In this document: piece by piece, positions 7,346 through 16,700 of the stretch
Layout: every line of letters starts with the position of its first letter
Numbering within the stretch: position 1 is the stretch's first letter
Assembly: GCA_951813545.1 (NCBI GenBank)
Contig: OX638352.1
Coordinates: forward strand, 2,294,001 to 2,358,000
Source: an uncultured Poribacteria bacterium
GTDB lineage: Bacteria > Poribacteria > WGA-4E > WGA-3G
DNA length: 64,000 bases
Direction: 5' to 3'
Translations under genes and position numbers: made by a program
The notes under the pieces: model-generated
What the model was told of the DNA's origin: nothing
The model's input: only the letters and a program-made list of their open reading frames with translations
The model's database searches: none

Positions 7346-8914
7346 TCAGGTCAAGGAAGCGATTGCCTGAGGGACTGCCTTTAGGACATCGCTTGCGATG
7401 AGCCCGTGCATCCCTAATCTCTCTGCTACCATATCTCCTGCTAATCCGTGTAGATAGACACTAAGTGCAGCTGCTCTTTCGCTTGCAATTCCTTGTGCCA
7501 TCAACCCCGCGATGACACCTGTCAAAACATCACCCATACCCCCTGTTGACATGCCGGGGTTGCCGGTGGAATTGATCCACACCTCCCCGTTTGCGTCCGC
7601 GCTAACGGTAGGTGCCCCTTTAAATACAAGCGTTAAACTGTGTTCGCTTGCAAACTGCTGAGCAGTGCTGATCCTGTCTTTTTCTAATGTAGACACTGAG
7701 GTATTCGTTAACCGTGCCATCTCACCCGGATGCGGTGTGAGCACCGCCTCTCTGTCTAGTAATGAGATAATTTCTCTCATTTGCGCGAGAGCATTTAATC
7801 CATCCGCATCGATGACCATCCGTAAACCGAGTCCCTGCTCCCGATTCTCACGTACCAGCTGATGAACGAGTTTCACTGTTTCTGGATGTTGTGAAAGCCC
7901 TGGACCGATTGCAAGAACGGATTTCGTTTTTTCCGCAAATTCGAGGATAGTTGAGGTCGCAGATACTGTCAGACTCCCCGCTTCCGTTTCGGGGAGAGGC
8001 AAGGTCATCACCTCAGGCAGAAGACCTTCTAAGATTGGGTTGAGATGTTTCGGTGTGGCGAGTGTCACCAATCCCGCACCAGCACGCAAAGCCGCTTTAC
8101 TTGCAAGTGAGGCAGCACCCGTCATGCCTGTCGAACCAGCGACAACAAGGACGCGTCCATAACTCCCCTTGTGGGAGGCGGGCGGGCGTAGCGGCACCCA
8201 TTTTGACGCTTGTGTTGCCGTTGTCCAGTTTACCTTAATAGCTTGTGCATCTACAACTTGTTCAGGGAAACCGATGTCAACGACTTCCAGTTTTCCGGCG
8301 AGTTCGGCACCTGGATGTATCAATAGTCCTCTTTTAGGCAAGCCTATTGTTACCGTTCGATCTGCTTGTACGCAAGTACCAAGCGGATGTCCCGTATCTG
8401 CGTCCAGACCGGAGGATAAATCGACCGAAAGGACGGGTGTAGAGAGGCTATTGATAGCATTGATTACGGAGACGATTGGGCTGCGCACGGCACCACGCAA
8501 TCCTGTACCAAAGATAGCATCTATAAGAAGCTCACAACTCGCTAAGGTAGTAGGCACAGTCCCTGTGCTGTAAAACCCCGTATCCGTCAGGATTTCCTCG
8601 ATTCGCAATCCTAGGTTTTTTGCAATTTGGAGATTGGTGTGTGCCTCTCCAGTAAAACTTTCTTCCGGAGAAACGAGGAAGAGATGCACATCGCGCCCTA
8701 TATGGGCAAGTTGACGTGCGATAACGATTCCATCACCGCCATTATTGCCCTTACCAGCAAGGATGCCGATCCGTTGGCATGTCGGATAATGCTGTTCAAT
8801 CACACGGACAATGGCACTCCCAGCAGTTTCCATAAGAACAATGCCGGGAATGCCTATACCTTCAATAGTGTCCTGATCGATCCGGCGCATTTCTGCCGCA
8901 GTCACGACTTTCAT
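7346..8914 (-). CDS. nnr: Bifunctional NAD(P)H-hydrate epimerase / ADP-dependent dehydratase
   Basis: This metabolite-repair enzyme restores NADH and NADPH from their hydrated forms. The N-terminal half is the YjeF_N epimerase (MKVVTAAEMRRID start, GKGNNGGDG at about 55-63, DAIFGTGLRG). The C-terminal half is the ribokinase-like dehydratase, with HKGSYGRVLVVAGS, LTPHPGEMARL and the hallmark NPGMSTGGMGDVLTG near the end. The length of about 522 residues fits the fused bacterial form. I chose ATG 8914, preceded by AAGGACGAAAAAC, over an open extension of 9 codons. The gene stands alone on the minus strand. Confidence 0.93.
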   Translation of the reverse strand: MKVVTAAEMRRIDQDTIEGIGIPGIVLMETAGSAIVRVIEQHYPTCQRIGILAGKGNNGGDGIVIARQLAHIGRDVHLFLVSPEESFTGEAHTNLQIAKNLGLRIEEILTDTGFYSTGTVPTTLASCELLIDAIFGTGLRGAVRSPIVSVINAINSLSTPVLSVDLSSGLDADTGHPLGTCVQADRTVTIGLPKRGLLIHPGAELAGKLEVVDIGFPEQVVDAQAIKVNWTTATQASKWVPLRPPASHKGSYGRVLVVAGSTGMTGAASLASKAALRAGAGLVTLATPKHLNPILEGLLPEVMTLPLPETEAGSLTVSATSTILEFAEKTKSVLAIGPGLSQHPETVKLVHQLVRENREQGLGLRMVIDADGLNALAQMREIISLLDREAVLTPHPGEMARLTNTSVSTLEKDRISTAQQFASEHSLTLVFKGAPTVSADANGEVWINSTGNPGMSTGGMGDVLTGVIAGLMAQGIASERAAALSVYLHGLAGDMVAERLGMHGLIASDVLKAVPQAIASLT

Positions 8915-9019
8915 GTTTTTCGTCCTTGCGTCAAGCGGCAAACAACGGAATTGGTTTAACTACAACAGTTTTAACATGAGTTCCGCAACCCTCCATTGTC
9001 GGCTTGCTGTTGGTATTTT

Positions 9020-9427
9020 TCATGCCGTGTTCTGCTGCAGTTTGTCGGCGAGCACTAACAGGTGTGCTTCCATCTGTTGAGCTGCCTGTTCTAAGATCCC
9101 ATGTTCTATCTGTACCTCTTGAACCCTTTCGTCTTGATGCGTCTGGAGGCAGAAGTTTAGATTTGTGCGGAGGTCGAACAGGCTCTGTTGAATGTGATCT
9201 TGAAATGAGCCTTCCGGGTACATCCACCGTCTACCGCGGGTCTGTCGTAAATTGAAGTGGCAATGTCCATTATCACCACCGAAACAGTCGAAGCGCATAA
9301 TTTCATCGTCATAGACATATAAAGAAGCCGCGGGACCCCGCCCACCGACATCGTCACGCCAGTATGATTCTAACCGGACATTCTCTTGGATGGGGTATTC
9401 AACCAGGTCGTGCTTTTGATTCGCCAT
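9020..9427 (-). CDS. Small hypothetical protein
   Basis: A 135-residue soluble protein starting MANQKHDLVEYP. The start is fixed by a strong ribosome binding site, AAGGAGGT, 7 nt upstream of ATG 9427. The 40-codon open extension upstream has no such site and is mainly repeat-like hydrophobic sequence. The first part has short beta-like segments (LYVYDDEIMRFDCFGGDNGHCHFN). The last third is a predicted helix rich in Gln and Glu (GILEQAAQQMEAHLLVLADKL). I do not recognise the family. Confidence 0.65.
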   Translation of the reverse strand: MANQKHDLVEYPIQENVRLESYWRDDVGGRGPAASLYVYDDEIMRFDCFGGDNGHCHFNLRQTRGRRWMYPEGSFQDHIQQSLFDLRTNLNFCLQTHQDERVQEVQIEHGILEQAAQQMEAHLLVLADKLQQNTA

Positions 9428-9672
9428 CTGTAGTACCTCCTTGGGTATTTCTGCGTGGTTATAAAGAACCGCGCCTACAGTAACAGGTAAAAAAGTGACT
9501 TGAATTTCAGCCAGAATTGCGCTAAAGTATAGCAGCATTAAATACATGAGTCAACATCTAAATTAAAAAGGAGATCCGTTTAGTTTTTGGTTACTGCTTT
9601 CAACTAAGGTATGTTCAATCAGGACCATTTAGTTTTAAGAAAATCTTGAGTTTCACGCAGCTTTTCGACAAT

Positions 9673-9702
9673 CCGGTGCGGTTAGGAAACCGCACCTACC
9701 GG
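9673..9702. repeat. Dispersed palindromic repeat R2 (copy 2)
   Basis: CCGGTGCGGTTAGGAAACCGCACCTACCGG is a long palindrome; its left two-thirds match 366-386. It lies in the 381-bp gap 9428-9808, where I see no gene and no clear promoter. Confidence 0.7.
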
Positions 9703-9808
9703 ACCCGGGCCTGAAAATTTGGTTAAAAAATGGAAAACTAAATAGCCCTGTATGTTCAATGGAAGTCGCGTAATACGGAGATTTAAACTGTGAAGAAGAA
9801 ATTTAAAA

Positions 9809-11245
9809 ATGGGCAATAAACCGCATGTGCTTCTAATTACAACAGATCATTGGCCAAACTCTCTCTTGGGTATTAGTGGGCACCCCACTATTCAAACGCC
9901 AACATTGGACGCACTTGCACGTAGCGGGACACGCTTCACACATGGCTACAGTGAGTGTCCAGTGTGTGCTCCCGCGCGAAAGACATTAATGACAGGTAGA
10001 GCTCCACGTTTCGACGAGAGTTTAAGTTTAGATGGTCTTCCAACACTTGCTCAAACATTTCGGGATGCTGGTTATCAAGCTTCTGCTGCTGGCAAATTAC
10101 ATGTCTATCCCCAACGCAATCGCATCGGATTTGACGATGTGATGTTAGCAGAAGAAGGTCGGATTCAGGATGGTTCGGTAGATGACTACGAGTTGTTCCT
10201 TGGCGATAGAGGTTATGCTGGTCAACAGTTCGCACATGGCATGCCCAATAATGACTATCTTAACAGACCGTGGCACCTTCCTGAGGACTGTCACCTGACA
10301 AACTGGACCACGCAACAGATGGTACGGATGATTAAAAGGCGGGACCCGACCCGTCCTGGATTTTGGTATCTTTCCTATTGTCATCCACATCCACCCTTGG
10401 CTCCACTTCAGTGTTATTTGGATATGTACCGCGATATTGGCGTGGGTATCCCATATTGGGGTGAATGGGCACAGGATACAGAAAAATTGCCATTCACGCT
10501 AAAATTGATACAAGGAAAATACGCACATTTTACGGAGGATCTGATTCGATCGGCGCGCCAAGCGTTTTATGCGCTTTGCACACACATCGACCATCAGCTT
10601 CGTGTGGTTATCGGTACGTTGCGGGAAGAGGGTATGTTGGACAATACGATTCTCTTGTTTACCTCTGACCACGGTGATATGCTCGGCAACCATGGGCTTT
10701 GGGCAAAACGGCTCTTTTATGAAGATTCTGCCAATGTGCCGATGCTATTAGTGGGAGTTGCAGGCGATGACAGAGTGGGACACCATCGCATTGATGAACG
10801 GCTTGTCGGATGGCAGGATGTAATGCCGACATTACTTTACCTCGCTGGACTCGACATCCCCGACACAGTTGAAGGTATTCCGATGATAGGCGAAGAAAGA
10901 CGAGAATGGTTGTATGGACAATATGGTGATGGTGAGGACATGGAGACAACTCGGATGATTCATGATGGTCGTTTCAAATTCATCTACTATGCTGTCGGGA
11001 ACTGCTTGCAACTCTTCGACTTGCAAACGGATCCGAAGGAATTAAATAATCTCGCGGATTCACAGGAACACGCTAAGGTCCGAGATCGGTTGATGAACCT
11101 TCTTGTTGATGAATTCTACGGGACAGATGTAAATTGGGTTCAGGGCGGCACACTTGTTGGACTACCTGATCAGACGTATCGTCCACCTGTTGGTCCTGGA
11201 TTCTCGGGACAACGTGGAATCCATTGGCCGTATCCACTTCTGTAG
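9809..11245 (+). CDS. Sulfatase (Cys-type, formylglycine-dependent)
   Basis: A 478-residue member of the alkaline phosphatase/arylsulfatase superfamily that hydrolyses sulfate esters. The sulfatase signature C-x-P-x-R is CAPAR at residues 53-57, so Cys53 would be converted to formylglycine. The metal-binding N-terminus is ITTDHW (Asp13), and the second metal motif is TSDHGDMLGNHGLWAK. No signal peptide is visible, so it is probably cytoplasmic. It is followed at 80 bp by an Ldh-type dehydrogenase and then a Gfo/Idh/MocA oxidoreductase, a combination suggesting breakdown of a sulfated sugar or similar compound. The SUMF1-domain protein at 33 kb lacks the cysteines needed to activate it, so the activator must lie elsewhere. 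Confidence 0.9.
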   Translation: MGNKPHVLLITTDHWPNSLLGISGHPTIQTPTLDALARSGTRFTHGYSECPVCAPARKTLMTGRAPRFDESLSLDGLPTLAQTFRDAGYQASAAGKLHVYPQRNRIGFDDVMLAEEGRIQDGSVDDYELFLGDRGYAGQQFAHGMPNNDYLNRPWHLPEDCHLTNWTTQQMVRMIKRRDPTRPGFWYLSYCHPHPPLAPLQCYLDMYRDIGVGIPYWGEWAQDTEKLPFTLKLIQGKYAHFTEDLIRSARQAFYALCTHIDHQLRVVIGTLREEGMLDNTILLFTSDHGDMLGNHGLWAKRLFYEDSANVPMLLVGVAGDDRVGHHRIDERLVGWQDVMPTLLYLAGLDIPDTVEGIPMIGEERREWLYGQYGDGEDMETTRMIHDGRFKFIYYAVGNCLQLFDLQTDPKELNNLADSQEHAKVRDRLMNLLVDEFYGTDVNWVQGGTLVGLPDQTYRPPVGPGFSGQRGIHWPYPLL

Positions 11246-11324
11246 AGTATTAGAGGTATGCTACTTGTCCGTAAAGCCGAGAAACTTGAATTAAATTGCT
11301 GGACCAAAGAAATGGAGTAAAAAC

Positions 11325-12290
11325 GTGCATATTTCTATTGCTGATGCGCGGCAACTCGCTGAGACTTTTTTGACGGAGAGTGGTATGTCCCCAACGGATG
11401 CCACTATTATCGCAGATATCTTATTGGAAGCGGAACTCCGCGGGCGAAAAACGCACGGCTTTATCCGTTTACCGGGCATTAAAAGTCGCTATGAACAGGG
11501 CGAACGCGCTGACATACAGGTTGACAAGGAGGAGGGTCAGTGTATCCGAGTTAACGGTGGGAACCAACCCGGCTATCTTGTCGCATATCGTGCAATGGAA
11601 CTCGCGATTGCGCGTGCGAAGCAGACCGGCGCAAGCATTGTAGGTGTTTACAATACGTCGCATTGTGGTATGGCAGGGTACTATGTTGATATGGCGCGGA
11701 AAGCGGATATCATCGGGTTGCTCTTTGCGGACTGTCTGCCCCGAATTACTCCTGAAGGCGGTACGGAAGCCATTTTGGGAACGAATCCGATCGCCGTTGG
11801 CATCCCTTCTAACACAGTACCACTCCTATTTGATATGTCTACCGCTGCGATTACCAACGGAGATCTGCTCGTTGCTATGCAGGGGGACACCCCAATCGCT
11901 GAAGGAATCGCATTTGATCCAGATGGTCAACCGACAACGAGTGCAGACGCGGCGTTGAAAGGGAGCGTTCGTCCTTTTGGTGGACATAAAGGATTTGGAC
12001 TTGCCCTCATCACACAAATCCTTGCTGGTGTTTTAGTCAACGCTGCGACAATCCCGCCTCCTGGGGCAAACTACGGCTTACTCATCATTGCCCTGAATCC
12101 GACCTGTTTCGTACCATTGACGCAATTCAAAACAGAAGTTGATGAACTTATTACTCGCGTCAAGGCGAATCGGCGAGAGACAGGCGTTGAAGAAATACTC
12201 ATCCCCGGTGAACGCGCGTACCGTCAGAGAGAAATCCATCTCGCTGACGGCATCCATTTAGATGACACACTTTTGAGTCAATTAACTTAA
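11325..12290 (+). CDS. Ldh/MDH2-family NAD(P)-dependent dehydrogenase
   Basis: A 321-residue member of the malate/L-lactate dehydrogenase family (Ldh_2), which also includes ureidoglycolate and sulfolactate dehydrogenases. Visible family features are AELRGRKTHGFIRLPG near residue 36, NTSHCGMAGYYVDMA near 112, LGTNPIAVGIP near 150 and RPFGGHKGFGLALITQIL near 217. The start is GTG, with GGAG 10 nt upstream. It lies in the same direction between the sulfatase and a Gfo/Idh/MocA oxidoreductase, so it probably oxidises an intermediate of the same pathway. The exact substrate cannot be read from the sequence. It is a little shorter than usual (about 340-350). Confidence 0.85.
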   Translation: MHISIADARQLAETFLTESGMSPTDATIIADILLEAELRGRKTHGFIRLPGIKSRYEQGERADIQVDKEEGQCIRVNGGNQPGYLVAYRAMELAIARAKQTGASIVGVYNTSHCGMAGYYVDMARKADIIGLLFADCLPRITPEGGTEAILGTNPIAVGIPSNTVPLLFDMSTAAITNGDLLVAMQGDTPIAEGIAFDPDGQPTTSADAALKGSVRPFGGHKGFGLALITQILAGVLVNAATIPPPGANYGLLIIALNPTCFVPLTQFKTEVDELITRVKANRRETGVEEILIPGERAYRQREIHLADGIHLDDTLLSQLT

Positions 12291-12301
12291 ACAAATTGTT
12301 A

Positions 12302-12322
12302 GGGGCGATCTTCAAATCGCGC
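12302..12322. repeat. Short hairpin between operon genes
   Basis: GGGGCGATCTTCAAATCGCGCC forms a stem-loop (GGCGAT/ATCGC) in the 48-bp gap before the Gfo/Idh/MocA gene and ends next to its ribosome binding site (AAAGGAAAA). It could be a REP-type repeat or an mRNA structure affecting translation of the next gene. Confidence 0.35.
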
Positions 12323-12338
12323 CGAAAGGAAAATTTAC

Positions 12339-13346
12339 ATGGCAACTTTTAAAGCGGGAGTTATCGGTTGTGGTGGACGTGGACGCTCCCATGCTCGCGG
12401 GTATCAAGCCTCCGCGGATGTAGACATTGTCGCTTGTTCTGACCCAGTTGAAGATGCACGAGATGCCTTCGCAGAGCAGTTTGAGGTGCCTAACACCTAC
12501 GAAGACTATCAAGAGATGCTGGACACAGAATCGCTTGATTTTGTGAGCGTGTGTACGTGGATAGAACTCCATAAAGATATGGTAATCGCCGCTGCCAATA
12601 GCGGGATTAAAGCCATCCATTGCGAGAAACCGATGGCACCCACTTGGGGCGATGCCAAAGCACTCTATCAAGCATGTGTTGATAACGACGTGGTCATAAC
12701 GTTTTGTCACCAACGCCGATTTGGTGCGCAGTTCGTCAAAGCGAAACGCTTGGCAAACGAGGGTGCTATCGGTGAATTACGACGGCTTGAAGGGGCGTGC
12801 CCCAATTTACTTGACTGGGGAACGCACTGGTTTGATATGTTCTTTTTTTACAATAATGACGAACCTGTTGATTGGGTTATCGGTCAAATAGATGTAGCGG
12901 AAGAAAAGACTGTCTTCGGTGTTCAGGTTGAAACCAGTGGTGTCTCGTGGATTCGCTGGAAGAACGGCGTTGAAGGTCTACTCGCGACGGGTGGTACGTC
13001 TTTAGGAGGTTTCGGCAATCGTCTCATCGGTACGAAAGGCATCATTGATGTTGGCGGTGGTGGATCACCGTTGCGGATGCTCCGCGAGGACGGAGATGGA
13101 TGGGAAGTGCCTGACTTAACCGGCTTGGTCGCCGAGAGCGATGCGACAATACTTTCTATTTTGGATCTCATCCACGGTGTGAAGACGGGACGTGAGCCGG
13201 AACTCAGCGGACGCAAAGCACTTCAGGCGACTGAACTCATTTTTGCGACGTATCAATCGAGCCGACAGCGTGCGAAGATTAATTTACCGCTCACAGTGGA
13301 AGATTCCGCCCTGTTGACAATGGTTGCCAATGGGGATATTGGCTAA
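12339..13346 (+). CDS. Gfo/Idh/MocA family oxidoreductase
   Basis: A 335-residue NAD(P)-dependent oxidoreductase. The N-terminal Rossmann domain opens with KAGVIGCGGRGRSHARGY (about 5-22). The EKP motif of the family is present as HCEKPMAPTWGDAKAL (about 92). The C-terminal alpha/beta domain includes the conserved histidine segment CPNLLDWGTHWFDMFFF. Members act on sugars, inositols and similar polyols. As the third gene of the sulfatase group it probably acts on the desulfated sugar. The ribosome binding site is AAAGGA, 8 nt before the ATG. Confidence 0.9.
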   Translation: MATFKAGVIGCGGRGRSHARGYQASADVDIVACSDPVEDARDAFAEQFEVPNTYEDYQEMLDTESLDFVSVCTWIELHKDMVIAAANSGIKAIHCEKPMAPTWGDAKALYQACVDNDVVITFCHQRRFGAQFVKAKRLANEGAIGELRRLEGACPNLLDWGTHWFDMFFFYNNDEPVDWVIGQIDVAEEKTVFGVQVETSGVSWIRWKNGVEGLLATGGTSLGGFGNRLIGTKGIIDVGGGGSPLRMLREDGDGWEVPDLTGLVAESDATILSILDLIHGVKTGREPELSGRKALQATELIFATYQSSRQRAKINLPLTVEDSALLTMVANGDIG

Positions 13347-13368
13347 GACTTATTTTTAAAAGCTGCAA

Positions 13369-13391
13369 GCGCGGTTGATTGTAAACCGCGC
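13369..13391 (+). terminator. Hairpin downstream of the Gfo/Idh/MocA gene
   Basis: GCGCGGTT-GATTGTA-AACCGCGC forms a strong stem-loop 22 bp after the stop codon. No clear T-run follows, so termination is only possible, and a REP-type role is equally likely. The rest of the 13347-13743 gap has short inverted repeats (for example GGACACCGCGACAGGGTGCGG near 13640) but no gene I can support. Confidence 0.4.
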
Positions 13392-13743
13392 GCTGTAGCG
13401 GTATTGTATTCCGCTGGTCTTTCTATAATTTTATCAACCTAATTAAAATTTTTGCGTCTAATGTAAAGTAAAGGGGATTGTCACACGTCTGTTCCCTAAG
13501 AACGTGAAATCAAATAATTGAAATCAGTGAATAGATACGGAGAAATTGTCAACACACTCCTTTCAACGCCGGAGGCGCGTTCACGTGTGCAAACTGCGTT
13601 TGCAGGATGTCTCTCATTTTGTATTTGGGGCGTGGGGGTGCGGACACCGCGACAGGGTGCGGAACCTGTCCGGGAAAACTGTGAATTAACGCGAATCGCC
13701 GGAGTTTGACGATCTTCGGGGCGCGACAAGCAGGGAGAAACGA

Positions 13744-16700
13744 GTGTCAATAAATAAAAATATGTATGGTGTAATTTGCAAGTCGATACACAAAGGTCGA
13801 CATCGACGTGATGGTGGAGATTACCCTTCCACCAAATTCCCGATCCGCTTGGGTGTGGTGAATTTTCTCTTTTTTCAAATTTTTATCTGTCTCGCAGCCT
13901 TAATGATAACTCCTAACGTTTGGGCAGCTCTAACGAGTATGTCAGTGGATGCAAGCGGTGATTTCATCTTCAGAGGGGGTAGTGATAGGCTACTTATTAC
14001 TTTCATCGTTGACGATAGAACTAATGACGACGGAGATCCCTATGCGGTTACGGCGAATGGGGCACTCATTGCCCAAGGAACCGTGTTGCCGAACGAAACT
14101 GTTCGCATCCTCTGGGATGGAAGTGCTAATGGTCAACAACTTCCAGATGGAAAATATACCATTACGGTTACCCTCAACAGGGCGAAACGTGACGATGAAG
14201 GAGCTAACGACGATTTAGAAAAAGAGGGGCAAGAGGTTACCTTAGATGCAACCCCTCCACGCATTTCCAGTATAGATGCAAACGGCACCAAGATTGCCGA
14301 GGGCAGTTTTGTTAATATAGAGTCAGTCTCTTTGATTACAGTAACGCCGGAGCTGGATGACGGGAGTTCAATTGATTTCGGTCCAAATCTATCGAATATC
14401 GTTTTGAAGAATGAACAGGGGACTACCGTAGCGGGTTCCCTCAGTCACACAGATAGCACAGATAGCACATCTGGCACGTTAACCTTTACTTTAGGAAATC
14501 CTTTAGATGTGCCTTCTGAAAACGGGACCTATACACTTGAGATTACCCTGTCAGATAAAGCTCGTAACATCTTACGTAGCGAGACAAAATTTACCTTTGA
14601 TAACGTGACACCCAGCTTAACGAGCGTTTCCACCAGCAGAGGGAGGCTTACGCCTGGTGCTGGCATTAGCCAACAGTTGAGTTATGTTGAAGCCACGTTC
14701 ACAGATAACCTTGCGGATGGTCTCGATCTCTTTGCTTCCAGCATTAGTCTTACCGGACCCAATGGTGATGTATTGGGGCAACAGACGCAACCTTCTACGA
14801 ATAGAATTCGATGGCAGTTCCTATCTCCGTTGTCACCGACAGATGGCCTCCAAGACGGTCAGTACACAATTCAGATTGTTGGTGCCGACAAAGCAGGCAA
14901 CCAGACCGGAGATATTGAGGTATCATTTCTCTATGATAACCTCGCACCGGAACTTGTCTCACTAAGCCCAGTGGAGGGCGGTGAATCGTTTAGCCTGATC
15001 GGTGACACGATCTATTACAATCTCCCAGTTACTCAGTTTGTCGCCACCTTTATGGAAGGTGAGCAAGGCGTAGGGGTTAGCCTTGTTAGTGGACGCGGAA
15101 TCTCTGGGATTGTGTTCGGTACTCCCAGAGGGAATGGCATCAATGCGCTTGCGGGTAGGTCTTTACCTAACGCAGAGAGCAATACACTGACCTATGTATT
15201 GGATAAACCGATTGTTAGCCGGGATGGAAGCCAAGATGGACGCTATATCCTCAACGTTCAGGCGACAGACCTTCTCGGTAATACCAAAATTTACAATTAC
15301 CGGCTTATCTACGATACGCAGCTGCCAACGCTCATTTCTACAATGCCAGCTGCCAATGAGACTGTCTCGGAATTATCGCAGGTTGAGGTGAAACTCAATG
15401 AGGAAACCAGCGGTATCGATTTCATTCAGAGCAGCTTCCAACTCACTCGTGATGACAGTAGCGCGCAAGTAGATGTGCCTGTGAACATAACGAGTAACGG
15501 CACGGATACAATCACGCTGACGCTCACAGAACCGATTGCCTTAGACGGTTCAGATGATGGCACTTATAGAATTGAAATAACCCCCACCGACCGTGCAGGC
15601 AACAGCGGTATGACTGCCGTGCGCGAGTTCTACCTTATCAGTCAAAAGCATGAACCCGAAATCCGACTGACAATACCTGAAACTACAACAGTCAACAGTT
15701 TGGCAACGATTACAGCCGAAATCACTGATTACATCGGTGCTGGGATTGATTTTGATGCTTCGACCCTGACTGTTAGAAATTCCCAAGGTGCTCTCATCGC
15801 ACAGGAAGATCTTGAGCATGATGATGTAAACAACTTGTTAACTTGGACTGCTCAGACACCTACCGCACGTGATGGAAGTGCGGACGGTGGATACACGATA
15901 ACTACGACATTTATCGATTTTACAGGACAAAGTTTTACACAAGAATTCTCGGTCATTTTAGATACACAGTTTCCCGCGATTGAAAGTGTCCAAGTGGCAG
16001 CCGAATCCCCAACGCCGCTTGCTGAGAATCGCACCACAGATATTGCCGACTCTGTTGGTCAGATAACTGTTGCGTTTGACGAGGCAGCTGGTGATATTGA
16101 TTTTGGCGCGACGGTTGTATCGTTGATGGGCCCAGGGGAGACCGTTATTCCTGTCAACCGAGTTGATAATGGACAAGCCGTTTTGACGCTCAATTTTCAA
16201 GTCTTGACGCAGCGCGGTGAATACACGCTATCAATCACGCCACAGGACCTTGCTGGCAATCAAAGTGCGGCACCTTTCGTTTATCGGTTTCGGATTGATG
16301 TCGCTTTGCCAGCCGTCAGTTCTGTACTTATTGATGGTAAGGTGGGGACTCTCGTTTACGTTAATGGGACCGCCGCTAACATCGTCGCTACTTTCACGGA
16401 TTTGAGCGGTGTTGGCGTTGCTTTAGGCGATGGTGGTTCAACTATCACTGTCACGAGCCCCAGCGGCATTCCTGCCCCTGGTATCACCACAGCTACTGGC
16501 ACGAATCAATTGACGTGGTCCCCCATCGTTCTTCCGACTGATGGGAGTGCGGATGGTCGCTATACCGTCACCATTACACCGATTGATAATGCCGGAAGGC
16601 AGGGCGATGTCGTCTATCGTCAGTTCGTTTACGATACACAGGAGCCGCGCGTTACCGCAGCAACACCGCTGACATTGAACGCACCAGTCTCTTATGTCAG

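Noticed and set aside
8931..9227. Alternative open frame antisense/offset to the small gene at 9020-9427
   Set aside because: It has no ribosome binding site and overlaps the better-supported frame with a strong AAGGAGGT site.
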